From contig NZ_CP024190.1 of the NCBI RefSeq assembly GCF_003391395.1, forward strand, positions 6,200,001-6,264,000: 64,000 bases of DNA, read 5' to 3'. Each line of letters opens with the position of its first letter. The first letter of the stretch is position 1. The stretch is from Mycobacterium marinum (GTDB lineage: Bacteria > Actinomycetota > Actinomycetes > Mycobacteriales > Mycobacteriaceae). The notes beneath the pieces were generated by a model. That model made no database searches. It saw nothing but the letters and a program-made list of their open reading frames with translations, and was not told the origin of the DNA. Positions 42,300 to 51,068 of this stretch are shown here, one piece after another. The translations under genes were made by a program, and so were the position numbers.

Positions 42300-43753
42300 T
42301 CAGCCGAAAAACAGTCCTGGCGAACCATTCGAACCGGCAACGCCGTCATCGGCGGTTCCCCCGCCGCCGGTACCCCCTGGGCCCCCGGCTCCGCCGTGGC
42401 CGGCGAACTGAGCATCACCGCCGTTGCCGCCGTCACCACCATTCCCACCGGAGTGGTCGCCGCTTACCCCGCCGGCCCCGCCGAGGCCGCCGGCCCCGCC
42501 ATTGCCGAAGACACCCGCGCCTCCACCGGCTCCACCGCCACCACCCACACCGCCGGCAAACTCCACCACGGTGAGGCGGCCGCTTGGGCTGATGTAGGTT
42601 CCAGCACCGCCGGATCCCCCTGGCCCACCGGCGCCGGCGTTGCCGAATAGCCACCCGCCGTGGCCACCGATTCCCCCATCACCACCGGTTCCCCCAGTGC
42701 CGAATAGGGAACCGATCGTGATTGTTGAACTAGAACTCGCGATGATGAAATCACCGTTGTCGGTAGCCCCGGCGAGCCCGCCGATGCCACCGGCACCACC
42801 CGCTCCGCCGTTGCCGGCGGAACCGGCCGTTGCGCTCCCACCCATGAACTCGACCACACCGGTGGCGCCGTCGGCATTTGTGGCGAGGAACCCGTCGCCG
42901 CCGCCACCGCCCTGTCCACCGGTACCTCCCGAGCCGTACAGCAGACCGCCATGGCCGCCATGGCCACCGGCGCCACCGGCGCCACCGGCGCCGGCGCTGA
43001 TATCGACGACGCCTTGGGCACCGGCGTTCAGCCCACCGATCCCGCCGGAGCCACCCGCGCCTCCCGAACCGAAGAGCCCGGCGGCACCACCGACTCCCCC
43101 GCTCCCGCCATTGCCAACGCCAAGACCGTCCACCGCGGCCGCGCCAGCACCGCCTTGCCCGCCAGCACCGCCGTTGCCGCACAGCCACCCACCGCTGCCG
43201 CCGGCGCCGCCCGCGGCGCCGATTCCACCGTTCCCGCCGCTTCCGCCGTTGCCGATCAACCCGGCAGCGCCACCGGCGCCCCCGCTACCCCGGCCGTCGT
43301 TTCGGAGTAACCATTGCCGCCGTTGCCGTACAACAGCCCTCCCGCGCCACCGTTGGGGTCGGTCGCCGTCCCGGCGGCACCGTCGCCGATCAGCGGACGC
43401 CCGAAGATGGCCTGGGTGGGGCCATTGATCGCTGCGAGCAATTCCTGGCCGACGGCCTGCAGGGGGGTGGTGTTCGCCGCCTCGGCCGCGGCGTACGACC
43501 CGGCACCCGTTGTCATCAACTGGACAAACTGCTGATGGAAGGCTTCCGCCCGGGCAACCAACGCCTGATACTCCTGGGCGTGCCCGCCGAAGAGTGCGGC
43601 CACGGCCGTGGACGCTTCGTCAGCGCCGGCGGCCATCACCGTCGTTGTCGGCGCCGCGGCGGTCAGATTTGCTGCGCTGAGCGCCGAGCCGATGCGCTCC
43701 AGCTGGTTCGCGGCCGAAGCGACAAGATCTGGGGCCACCGCGATGTGAGGCAT
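42300..43753 (-). pseudogene. PE_PGRS gene broken by a one-base frameshift in a C5/G5 run
   Basis: The PE part (MPHIAVAPDLVASAA, AAGADEASTAVAALF, IFGRPLIGDGAAG) reads from ATG 43753 until about 43283, then ends in a wrong-frame tail (VAGAPVALPG, stop at 43256). The PGRS part continues in another frame from there to TGA at 42300, with a normal PE_PGRS terminus (SNGSPGLFFG). One extra base in the run of five C at 43279-43283 would restore the usual VAGGAGGAAGLIGNGG junction. The break could be a true mutation, slippage at a homopolymer, or a sequencing error. If repaired, the protein has about 484 residues. Confidence 0.8.
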
Positions 43754-43927
43754 CTGAGACAACGCTGCCTCCATCCGTGGTCGGCAATCGTGGGCATTCC
43801 GGAAGCGCAGCCGATTACGTTGAGATCCCTAGACCGACTACTTTTCCATCCCAACCTAAGCCGGACCCGTGAGCGTCGTTCATCTCTTGGATAAATTGCG
43901 CATTAAATGCGTTCGGGCGTGCGCTAA

Positions 43928-44872
43928 TCAGGCCACGGGCCGATGTGCGGACACGAAAAGGGTGGGCGGGACCGGTCCTTCGGCATCGTTGGGCACCGGA
44001 CGCCCGTAGCGGGTCAGCAATTCGGCCGAGGTCGTGGCCGACGCGCGCCAGCCGTGCTCACCCAGCCAATCCGCGACCGGGGTGCGCTCTTCGGCGTACC
44101 AAAGGTCTTCGACGGCCGGCATCTGGATCTCCACCAGTCGGCCGGCCGCCGCTCGCATCCGCTGCATTTCCTCGTGTTGGCGGCGCACCAGATCGGGATC
44201 CAAGAAGCCTTCCTGGGGCACGTTCGTTGCCAGCCAGCTTCCGGCGGGGCTGAGTGCATCGATGCGCTCGAACAGCAGATCCTGAGCTTGAGCCGGAAGG
44301 TAGCGCACCAGCCCTTCGGCTGACCAGGCAGTCGGCTTCGAGGCGTCAAAACCGCTGTCCAACAAGGCCGCTGGCCAGTCCTGGCGCAGATCTATCGGGA
44401 TGTTCACCAGTTGCGCCGTCGGCCGGGCACCGTGCTGGCGCAAGGTGGCGGACTTGAATTCGAGCACCCTGGGCTGATCAAGCTCGTATACGACGGTGCC
44501 GTCCGGCCACGGCAACCGCCAGGCGCGCGAATCCAGACCGGACGCCAGGATCACCACTTGCCGCACACCGGCGTCGGCCACACCCAGAAAGAACTCATCG
44601 AAGAATGCCGTCCGCGTCGCCATGAAGTCGATCATCTGGCGGACCCGAGCCCCCACCTGTGACTCGATTTCTGGTGCGCCGGCCAGCAAAGAGGGGTTGG
44701 CGAATATGCTCCACATGCCATCGCCGGCGGCGTCGACAAAGACTCGCGCGAACGGGTCCTCGATGAGGGGGTTCTCGCTCTCGGTCTCCGCGGCCCGGGC
44801 GGCTGCCACACCCAAGGCGGTGGCTCCCACGCTCTCGGTGATGGTCCAGGAATCATTGTCGGTTCGTGGCAT
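43928..44872 (-). CDS. S-adenosylmethionine-dependent methyltransferase, Rv3767c-like
   Basis: The 314-residue protein belongs to the mycobacterial class I methyltransferase family of the LCM/TIGR00027 type. It begins DSWTITESVGATALGVAAARA, has the SAM-binding motif VVILASGLDSRAWRL near residues 104-118 and the acidic adenosine-binding VYELDQP at about 127-133. VPNDAEGPVPPTLFVSA lies at the C terminus. M. tuberculosis has many such paralogues, mostly with unknown substrates. It is transcribed toward the frameshift-free side of the PE_PGRS block and diverges from the SnoaL-like gene. Confidence 0.9.
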   Translation of the reverse strand: MPRTDNDSWTITESVGATALGVAAARAAETESENPLIEDPFARVFVDAAGDGMWSIFANPSLLAGAPEIESQVGARVRQMIDFMATRTAFFDEFFLGVADAGVRQVVILASGLDSRAWRLPWPDGTVVYELDQPRVLEFKSATLRQHGARPTAQLVNIPIDLRQDWPAALLDSGFDASKPTAWSAEGLVRYLPAQAQDLLFERIDALSPAGSWLATNVPQEGFLDPDLVRRQHEEMQRMRAAAGRLVEIQMPAVEDLWYAEERTPVADWLGEHGWRASATTSAELLTRYGRPVPNDAEGPVPPTLFVSAHRPVA

Positions 44873-44996
44873 TGCCAGCCTCCCAGGCAGAAATGGGTTC
44901 CTGCCATCCAGTCTTGCAGCCGCCGCGGGCCGTGGCCGCTCGCCGGGAGTGTCCTACGCTTTTTCCCAGAGGGTCTACAGGTTGCAAGGGAGCACC

Positions 44997-45344
44997 ATGA
45001 CACGGACGCCGCAGGAAGTATTCGCCCACCACGGCCGCGCGCTCGCCGCCGGTGACCTCGACGAGATCATCGCCGACTACGACGACGACTCCGTGCTACT
45101 GACCGCTGCGAGTGTCGCGCGCGGCAAGGATGCCATCCGCCAGGTGTTCGTCAAGTTGCTCGACGACCTGCCCGGGGCCACCTGGGACCTGAAATCCCAG
45201 GTCTTCGACGGCGACCTGTTGTTCCTGGAATGGGCCGCCGATTCCGCGCACCACCGGGTTGACGACGGCGTGGACACCTTCATCTTCGACGGCGGCATGA
45301 TCCGGGCCCAAACGGTTCGATACACGCCACAAGCCAAGGGCTGA
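44997..45344 (+). CDS. SnoaL-like (NTF2-fold) protein, Rv3768-like
   Basis: The 115-residue product from ATG 44997 (AAGGGAG upstream) has the SnoaL/NTF2-like pattern: a helix EVFAHHGRALAAGDLDEIIADY, then strands DDSVLLTA, WDLKSQVFDGDLLFLEWAA and DTFIFDGGMIRAQTVRY. Such domains bind small hydrophobic ligands and serve as isomerases, cyclases or non-catalytic binding modules; no catalytic histidine-aspartate set stands out. It lies 5 bases before the APH kinase gene, so the two are probably co-transcribed. Confidence 0.85.
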   Translation: MTRTPQEVFAHHGRALAAGDLDEIIADYDDDSVLLTAASVARGKDAIRQVFVKLLDDLPGATWDLKSQVFDGDLLFLEWAADSAHHRVDDGVDTFIFDGGMIRAQTVRYTPQAKG

Positions 45345-45349
45345 CGCCG

Positions 45350-46378
45350 ATGCACCCGGTGGATCCCGACGCGGTCGCGGAATGGATGTCCGGGCAGGGA
45401 CTGGGTGAAGGTCCCTTGTACGACGTCTGCGCGGTCACCGGTGGAACACAGAACGTGATGCTGCGGTTCACCCGCTCCGGACGCGCCTACGTGCTGCGCC
45501 GCGGCCCCCGCCACCTGCGTCCGCGCAGCAACAGCGTGATCCTGCGCGAGACCAAGGTGCTTGCGGCGCTGGCCGGCACCGACGTTCCACACCCACGTTT
45601 GATCGCTGCCTGCCCGGACCCCACCGTGCTCGGTGATGCGGTCTTCTATCTGATGGAACCCGTCGAAGGCTTCAATGCCGGTGAGGGGCTGCCGCCGCTG
45701 CACGCCGGGGACGCGAGCATCCGGTTTCAGATGGGCCTGTCGATGGCCGACGCGCTGGCCAAGCTCGGCGCGGTCGACCATGCCGCCGTGGGTCTCGCCG
45801 ACTTCGGCAAGCCGGCGGGATTTCTGGAACGCCAGGTGCCGCGCTGGCTTGCCGAACTGGAGTCCTATCGGCAGTACGACGGCTACCCGGGACCCGACAT
45901 CCCCGGCATCGGGGAAGTGTCCGCCTGGCTGGACAGCCATCGCCCGACGGCGTGGACGCCCGGCATCCTGCATGGCGATTACCACATGGCCAATGTCATG
46001 TTCTCCCGCACCGGACCGGAGGTGGTGGCCATCTGCGATTGGGAGATGTGCACCATCGGTGACCCGCTGCTGGATCTGGGCTGGCTGCTGGCCACGTGGC
46101 GGCAGTCCGACGGGGCCAGCGTGTTCGGCCACGCCCTGGGCGCCCAAGACGGGTTGGCCAGTACCGACGATCTGCTGCAGCGATATGCGGCCAACACCAC
46201 GCGAGATCTATCTCACATCACCTGGTACACCGTGCTGGCCTGCTTCAAGCTCGGCATCGTCATCGAGGGCACGCTGGCACGCGCCTGCGCGGGCCAGGCC
46301 GAGAAAGAAGTGGGCGATCAGCTCCATGCCGCCACGGTGCACCTGTTCGAACGGGCACTGGGGCTGATCGGCGCCTAG
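45350..46378 (+). CDS. Phosphotransferase family protein (APH fold)
   Basis: The 342-residue protein is the third APH-fold kinase in the window. It has a nucleotide-binding strand pair (VTGGTQNVMLRF, about 29-40), the catalytic loop HGDYHMANVMF (about 207-217) and the metal site DWEMCTIGDPLLD (about 230-242). It resembles the kinase at 29015-30067 more than fadE36. Its only operon partner is the SnoaL-like gene 5 bases upstream, so a substrate cannot be inferred. ATG 45350 is the first start after the upstream stop. Confidence 0.85.
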   Translation: MHPVDPDAVAEWMSGQGLGEGPLYDVCAVTGGTQNVMLRFTRSGRAYVLRRGPRHLRPRSNSVILRETKVLAALAGTDVPHPRLIAACPDPTVLGDAVFYLMEPVEGFNAGEGLPPLHAGDASIRFQMGLSMADALAKLGAVDHAAVGLADFGKPAGFLERQVPRWLAELESYRQYDGYPGPDIPGIGEVSAWLDSHRPTAWTPGILHGDYHMANVMFSRTGPEVVAICDWEMCTIGDPLLDLGWLLATWRQSDGASVFGHALGAQDGLASTDDLLQRYAANTTRDLSHITWYTVLACFKLGIVIEGTLARACAGQAEKEVGDQLHAATVHLFERALGLIGA

Positions 46379-46417
46379 CCCGCAGCCCGGGTAGCGGCGC
46401 GGCGCCGACGCAGAAAA

Positions 46418-46444
46418 GCCCGAACCCCCATCGAGGGTTCGGGC
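46418..46444 (-). terminator. Intrinsic terminator after tRNA-Arg
   Basis: A 10-bp perfect stem (arms 46418-46427 and 46435-46444, GCCCGAACCC and complement) with a 7-base loop, followed on the minus strand by TTTT. It lies about 40 bases beyond tRNA-Arg and may also stop transcripts of the plus-strand kinase gene. Confidence 0.75.
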
Positions 46445-46483
46445 CGATTCCCGCCAACTCAGATGTCCTTAGACATCACAGAG

Positions 46484-46556
46484 CGCGCCCGAAGGGATTC
46501 GAACCCCTAACCTTCTGATCCGTAGTCAGATGCTCTATCCGTTGAGCTACGGGCGC
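46484..46556 (-). tRNA. tRNA-Arg(ACG)
   Basis: The acceptor stem GCGCCCG (46550-46556) pairs with CGGGCGC (46485-46491). The anticodon stem-loop CTGACTACGGATCAG gives anticodon ACG, and the T-loop reads GGTTCGAATCC. CCA is not encoded. A34 of this tRNA is the expected substrate of TadA (9994-10452). Confidence 0.95.
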
Positions 46557-46588
46557 CGATGTTCAGTTGTGTCCCCGAAGGAACCGCG

Positions 46589-46677
46589 CGGAGGCGAGAG
46601 GATTTGAACCTCCGGTCCCCTTGAAGGGGGACAACTCATTAGCAGTGAGCCCCATTCGGCCGCTCTGGCACGCCTCC
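46589..46677 (-). tRNA. tRNA-Ser(GCU)
   Basis: The acceptor stem GGAGGCG (46671-46677) pairs with CGCCTCC (46590-46596). The anticodon loop CTGCTAA gives GCU for AGC/AGU codons. The long variable arm (GTCCCCCTTCAAGGGGAC) marks a class II serine tRNA. It is 32 bases upstream of tRNA-Arg on the same strand, probably one transcript. Confidence 0.95.
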
Positions 46678-46730
46678 TTTGGACTTCCTGAGGGTACCCG
46701 ACGCTGGGAACCCCCCGAGCCGCCGGAGGC

Positions 46731-46757
46731 TTAGCGTACACAGCCGCAACATATGCT
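46731..46757 (+). promoter_or_regulatory. Candidate leaderless promoter of hisC2
   Basis: TATGCT at 46752-46757 fits a mycobacterial -10 box. It ends six bases before GTG 46764, which places the transcription start on the first base of the start codon. A weak -35 (TTAGCG) is at 46731-46736. No ribosome-binding site is present, in agreement with a leaderless mRNA. Confidence 0.45.
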
Positions 46758-46763
46758 GTCGAA

Positions 46764-47849
46764 GTGACCGCCCGCCTACGCCCCGTATTGGCCGGGTTGC
46801 CAGTCTACGTTCCCGGCAAAACAGTGCCGGGAGCCATCAAACTGGCCAGCAATGAGACGGTGTTCGGCCCCCTGCCCAGCGTGCGCGCGGCCATAGAACA
46901 CGCCACCCAGTCGATCAACCGCTACCCCGACAACGGCTGTCTTGCGGTCAAGGCGGCGTTGGCCCGCCACGTCAGCTCGCTGAGCGCGGCGGACTTCGGC
47001 CCCGAGCACATCGCCGTCGGGTGCGGTTCGGTGAGTCTGTGCCAGCAGCTGGTGCAGATCACCGCCTCGGTGGGAGACGAGGTGATTTTCGGGTGGCGCA
47101 GCTTCGAGCTCTACCCACCCCAGGTGCAGGTGGCCGGCGCCACCGCCATCCAGGTGCCGCTGACCAACCACACCTTCGACCTCGAGGCGATGCTGGCCGC
47201 GGTGACCGAGCGCACCCGGCTGATCATCGTCTGCAACCCGAACAACCCGACGTCGACGGTGGTGCAGCCGGAGGCTCTCGCCGAGTTCGTTCGCTCGGTT
47301 CCGCCGCACATCCTGGTCGCCATCGACGAGGCCTACGTCGAGTACCTGCGCGACGGCACGGTTCCCGACAGCCCGCACCTGGTCCACACTCACAGCAACG
47401 TCGTGGTCTTGCGAACCTTCTCCAAGGCGTACGGCCTGGCGGGCCTGCGCGTCGGCTACGCGGTGGGGCAGCCCGACGTGATCGCCGCGCTGGACAAGGT
47501 CTACGTGCCGTTCACCGTGTCCAGCCTCGCCCAGGCCGCGGCCATCGCCTCGGTGCAGGCCGCCGATGAGCTGTTGGCCCGCACCGACGCGGTGGTGGCC
47601 GAACGCGGCAGGGTCAGCGCCGAACTGCGTGCCGCCGGCTTCACCGTGCCGCCGTCACAGGCCAACTTCGTGTGGCTGCCGCTGGAAGACCGGACCACCG
47701 ACTTCGTCACACAGGCCGCCAAGGCGCACATCGTGGTCCGCCCTTACGGGGCCGACGGGGTGCGAGTCACCATTGCCGCTCCCGAAGAAAACGACGCCCT
47801 GCTGCGGTTCGCCCGCTGCTGGATCACCCACCGCGACGGTGCGCGATGA
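46764..47849 (+). CDS. hisC2: Histidinol-phosphate/aromatic aminotransferase HisC2
   Basis: This is a pyridoxal-phosphate fold-type I aminotransferase of the HisC family. In M. tuberculosis this second copy is thought to act mainly on aromatic amino acids (phenylalanine). The 361-residue protein has the substrate-binding NxTxxP-type region near residue 30, CNPNNPT (157-163), D188 and Y191 in IDEAY, K221 in SKAYGLAGLR as the Schiff-base lysine, and the carboxylate-binding R near the C terminus (VRVTIA). All expected PLP residues are present. Its stop overlaps the next gene's ATG (ATGA). Confidence 0.92.
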   Translation: MTARLRPVLAGLPVYVPGKTVPGAIKLASNETVFGPLPSVRAAIEHATQSINRYPDNGCLAVKAALARHVSSLSAADFGPEHIAVGCGSVSLCQQLVQITASVGDEVIFGWRSFELYPPQVQVAGATAIQVPLTNHTFDLEAMLAAVTERTRLIIVCNPNNPTSTVVQPEALAEFVRSVPPHILVAIDEAYVEYLRDGTVPDSPHLVHTHSNVVVLRTFSKAYGLAGLRVGYAVGQPDVIAALDKVYVPFTVSSLAQAAAIASVQAADELLARTDAVVAERGRVSAELRAAGFTVPPSQANFVWLPLEDRTTDFVTQAAKAHIVVRPYGADGVRVTIAAPEENDALLRFARCWITHRDGAR

Positions 47850-48304
47850 GCGCCCGTGACACGTTCACCGAGCTGAAGAACCGTATGGGTGCGATTCCGG
47901 ATGCGGAGCTCGACGACTTCTGGGCGACCCTGGAACCGGCAACCATCGACGGCATGATCGGCGACTGGAAGGGCGGTGAGTTCGACACCGGTCACAAGAT
48001 GAACGGACAGTTGGAAAAGGCCCGCTGGTTCGGCAAGACCTTCGCCTCGCCCACCGATGTGCAGCCACTGGTGTGCCTGGACGCCGATGGAAACAAGTTC
48101 TCCAACGTGGCAATGGGCAAGGGCGAGGCCAGCCTGTGGCTCGAGGACTTCCGGGGCGAAACCACCGCCACGATGGTCTACGACGGCCAGCCGGTGCACG
48201 ACCACTTCAAGCGGATCGACGACGACGCGGTGATGGGCATCATGAACGGCAAAGGCGTTCTCGATAGCGGCCGCTATTACTACTTCTATCTGGAACGGGT
48301 GTAG
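47846..48304 (+). CDS. DUF4334 (GXWXG) domain protein
   Basis: The 152-residue protein has the GXWXG motif as GDWKG near residues 39-43, followed by the DUF4334 domain (ASLWLEDFRGETTATMVYDGQPVHDHFK, visible in pieces, about 92-119), ending GRYYYFYLERV. These small proteins are probably beta-barrels that bind a hydrophobic ligand; function unknown. ATG 47846 overlaps the hisC2 stop, so the genes are co-translated. It is not present at this place in the H37Rv order I remember. Confidence 0.82.
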   Translation: MSARDTFTELKNRMGAIPDAELDDFWATLEPATIDGMIGDWKGGEFDTGHKMNGQLEKARWFGKTFASPTDVQPLVCLDADGNKFSNVAMGKGEASLWLEDFRGETTATMVYDGQPVHDHFKRIDDDAVMGIMNGKGVLDSGRYYYFYLERV

Positions 48305-48329
48305 GGCCGCGCCGAGGCGTCGAGGGTGC

Positions 48330-48914
48330 CTACCTGATCGGGTTGCGGCCGGTGAAGGCGACCAGCCGGTGCAGCCCGCTGACATCGTCGCCAACCTGGA
48401 CCGGATCATCGAAGCCGGCGGCACCGCGTTCGTGCGGCTGGATCAGATTCTGCGCTAGACCCAGGACATAGTCGGCCAGCGAGTCCGGGACGTGAATGTC
48501 ATGCCCCACCGCCGTCGCGTAGTCCCACGCGTGCACCAGGAATTCAATCGAGAACACCGAGACGGCCACCCTGGCGGGCATCGAGGCGGGGCCCAGCGGC
48601 ACGTCGCCCTCCATGCCGCGGCGATGCCAGGCATCCAGTGCCGGACGCGCGGCGCTGACCACCTGACCTTCCGCCGAGGAGGTGTGGTCGCGCATCGTGA
48701 ATTCGGCGCCGGCCATACCGCCGAGCACCACGATGGAGTTCAGCAAGTGCCCAGTCAGCCCGGACACGTCGTACTCGGGGCACGGCGTTGGCCGGAACAG
48801 GTCACCATCTCCGATCGGGTGCAGCACCTGCTGCAAGACCGCCAGGGCGCGTTCGGCGCTGGCCAGCTCGTCGGTCGGCGGAGAATCTGGTCCGGGTCGC
48901 AAATCAGAGGCCAT
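48330..48914 (-). CDS. TIGR03086-type metal-binding / DinB-like protein (Rv3773c-like)
   Basis: The 194-residue protein belongs to the mycothiol-dependent maleylpyruvate-isomerase-N/DinB-like helical bundle family. It has RPTPCPEYDVSGLTGHLLNSI near residues 40-60, whose histidine is a likely metal ligand. FSIEFLVHAWDYATAVG near residues 120-136 carries the second histidine, and HxxxH-type residues follow. Family members bind a divalent metal and may use mycothiol. ATG 48914 gives the Rv3773c length I remember. It is divergent from echA21 with only 23 bases between start codons. Confidence 0.82.
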   Translation of the reverse strand: MASDLRPGPDSPPTDELASAERALAVLQQVLHPIGDGDLFRPTPCPEYDVSGLTGHLLNSIVVLGGMAGAEFTMRDHTSSAEGQVVSAARPALDAWHRRGMEGDVPLGPASMPARVAVSVFSIEFLVHAWDYATAVGHDIHVPDSLADYVLGLAQNLIQPHERGAAGFDDPVQVGDDVSGLHRLVAFTGRNPIR

Positions 48915-48921
48915 ATCCGCC

Positions 48922-48931
48922 ACGCTACGGT
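48922..48931. promoter_or_regulatory. Overlapping divergent -10 boxes (echA21 / Rv3773c-like)
   Basis: TACGGT (48926-48931, plus strand) lies six bases before ATG 48938. TAGCGT (48927-48922, minus strand) lies seven bases before ATG 48914. Both fit TANNNT and the spacing for leaderless transcripts; they overlap by two bases, so the polymerases would exclude each other. Confidence 0.4.
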
Positions 48932-48937
48932 CTGGAC

Positions 48938-49762
48938 ATGGGCGAAACATACGAATCTGTCACCGTCGAGATCAAAGACCAGGTCGCACAGGTGACGTTG
49001 ATCGGGCCGGGCAAGGGTAATGCAATGGGACCCGCTTTCTGGTCGGAGCTGCCGGAAGTCTTCGCGGCGCTGGACGCCGACCGTGATGTGCGGGCGATCG
49101 TCATCACCGGGTCGGGCAAGAACTTCAGTTACGGACTGGACGTGCCGGCGATGGGTGGAACTTTCGCCCCGCTGATGGCCGAAGGGGCGCTGGCGCGTCC
49201 CCGCACCGACTTTCATGCCGAGGTGCTGCGGATGCAGAAGGCGACCAATGCGGTCGCCGATTGCCGGACCCCGACCATCGCGTCGGTGCACGGCTGGTGC
49301 ATTGGCGGCGGCGTCGACCTGATCTCGGCGGTGGACATGCGCTACGCGAGTGCGGATGCGAAGTTCTCGATACGCGAGGTCAAGCTCGCCATCGTCGCCG
49401 ACATGGGCAGCCTGGCCCGCCTTCCGATGATCCTCAACGACGGTCATCTGCGGGAGCTGGCGCTGACCGGTCGGGATATCGACGCCGCTCGGGCCGAGAA
49501 GATCGGCCTGGTCAACCAGGTGTTCGAAGACGCCGACGCAACCTTGGCCGCCGCCCACGCCACCGCCACCGAGATTGCCGCCAATCCCCCGCTGGCGGTG
49601 TACGGCGTCAAAGACGTCCTCGACCAGCAGCGCGCGTCGGCCGTCGCGGAAAACCTGCGCTACGTCGCGGCCTGGAATGCGGCGTTTCTGCCGTCCAAGG
49701 ACCTCACCGAGGGGATATCGGCGACCTTCGCCAAGCGGCCTCCCCAGTTCACCGGGGAGTAG
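48938..49762 (+). CDS. echA21: Enoyl-CoA hydratase/isomerase EchA21
   Basis: EchA21 is a crotonase-fold enzyme of fatty acyl-CoA metabolism. The 274-residue protein has the oxyanion-hole strand KNFSYGLDVPAM (about 62-73) and a second oxyanion motif HGWCIGGGVDLI (about 115-126). An aspartate pair region (SIREVKLAIVADMGSLARLP) places E and D where dienoyl-CoA isomerase-type enzymes have their catalytic acids. The D in VADMG suggests delta3,5-delta2,4-dienoyl-CoA isomerase activity rather than simple hydration, which is inference. ATG 48938 is probably translated from a leaderless mRNA. Confidence 0.92.
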   Translation: MGETYESVTVEIKDQVAQVTLIGPGKGNAMGPAFWSELPEVFAALDADRDVRAIVITGSGKNFSYGLDVPAMGGTFAPLMAEGALARPRTDFHAEVLRMQKATNAVADCRTPTIASVHGWCIGGGVDLISAVDMRYASADAKFSIREVKLAIVADMGSLARLPMILNDGHLRELALTGRDIDAARAEKIGLVNQVFEDADATLAAAHATATEIAANPPLAVYGVKDVLDQQRASAVAENLRYVAAWNAAFLPSKDLTEGISATFAKRPPQFTGE

Positions 49763-49789
49763 CCGGCGGCCTCCACGTACCCTCGCGGT

Positions 49790-51043
49790 GTGGCGAGTAT
49801 GACCGAAGACGGCAGGATTCGAGTCCCGGCCGACCTTGACGCCGTCACGGCGCTCGGTGCGGAAGATCACTCCGAAATCGACAGTGCGGCTATCGAGCGG
49901 ATCTGGCAGGCCGCTCGGTACTGGTACCAAGCCGGGATGCATCCGGCGATCCAGTTGTGCATCAGGCACAACGGCCGGGTGGTGCTCAACCGGGCGATTG
50001 GCCACGGCTGGGGTAACGCACCCAGCGATGCGCCCGACGCCGCGAAAATCCCGGTCAGCACCGATACACCGTTCTGTACGTATTCCTCGGCCAAGGCCAT
50101 CACCGCCACGGTCGCGCACATGCTGGCCGAGCGCGGGCACTTCTCGCTCGATGACCGCGTCTGCGAGTACATACCCAGCTACACCAGCCACGGCAAAGAC
50201 CGCACCACCATCCGGCACGTGCTGACCCACAGCGCCGGTGTCCCCTTCCCCACCGGGCCCCGCCCCGACGTCACCCGGGCCGACGACCACGAGTACGCCG
50301 CACGCAAGCTGGGCGAGCTGCGGCCGCTCTACCCGCCGGGGCTGGTGCACATCTACCACGCGCTGACCTGGGGACCGTTGATGCGCGAGATCATCTGGGC
50401 CACCACCGGCAAGGAGATTCGCGACATCCTTGCCACCGAGATCCTCGACCCGCTGGGCTTTCGCTGGACCAACTTCGGCGTCGCCGAGGAGGACCTCCCG
50501 CTGGTGGCGCCCAGCCACGCCACCGGGCGACCGTTGCCCCCGGTGATCGCCGCGGCGTTCCGCAAGGCGATCGGCGGCACCGTGCACGAGGTCATCCCCT
50601 ACACCAACAAGCCGCTGTTCCTGCGCACCATCATCCCGTCGTCCAACACGGTGTCGACCGCCAACGAGCTGTCCCGTTTCATGGAGATCCTGCGCCGCGG
50701 TGGCGAACTCGACGGGGTTCGGATCATGGCGCCCGAAACGGTGCGCAGCGCGGCCACAGAATGCCGGCGTCTGCGGCCCGATTTCGCGACGGGACTCGCT
50801 CCCCTGCGCTGGGGAACCGGATTCATGTTGGGTTCAAACAGATTCGGACCGTTCGGCCGAAATGCACCGGCGGCCTTCGGACATCTCGGGCTGGTCAATA
50901 TCGCCACCTGGGCCGACCCTGACCGCGGACTATCGGTCGGCCTCATCAACAGCGGAAAGCCCGGCAGGGATCCCGACGCCAAACGCTACGTCGCCCTCAA
51001 GAATGCCATCACCGCTGAGATTCCCCCGAAAACCGTCGAGTAA
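49790..51043 (+). CDS. lipE: Esterase/beta-lactamase-related serine hydrolase LipE
   Basis: The 417-residue protein has the class C beta-lactamase/esterase fold. The nucleophile motif SxxK reads SSAK (S99, K102), a Tyr motif is seen in IYHAL (about 186-190), and GLVNIATWAD closes the C-terminal part of the active site. LipE-type enzymes hydrolyse short to medium acyl esters. GTG 49790 is the start used; ATG three codons downstream is an alternative. It follows echA21 by 27 bases and may be in the same transcript, suggesting a lipid-catabolic role. No signal peptide is visible. Confidence 0.92.
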   Translation: MASMTEDGRIRVPADLDAVTALGAEDHSEIDSAAIERIWQAARYWYQAGMHPAIQLCIRHNGRVVLNRAIGHGWGNAPSDAPDAAKIPVSTDTPFCTYSSAKAITATVAHMLAERGHFSLDDRVCEYIPSYTSHGKDRTTIRHVLTHSAGVPFPTGPRPDVTRADDHEYAARKLGELRPLYPPGLVHIYHALTWGPLMREIIWATTGKEIRDILATEILDPLGFRWTNFGVAEEDLPLVAPSHATGRPLPPVIAAAFRKAIGGTVHEVIPYTNKPLFLRTIIPSSNTVSTANELSRFMEILRRGGELDGVRIMAPETVRSAATECRRLRPDFATGLAPLRWGTGFMLGSNRFGPFGRNAPAAFGHLGLVNIATWADPDRGLSVGLINSGKPGRDPDAKRYVALKNAITAEIPPKTVE

Positions 51044-51068
51044 TGTCGCCGATCGGGGCCCGCGAATT

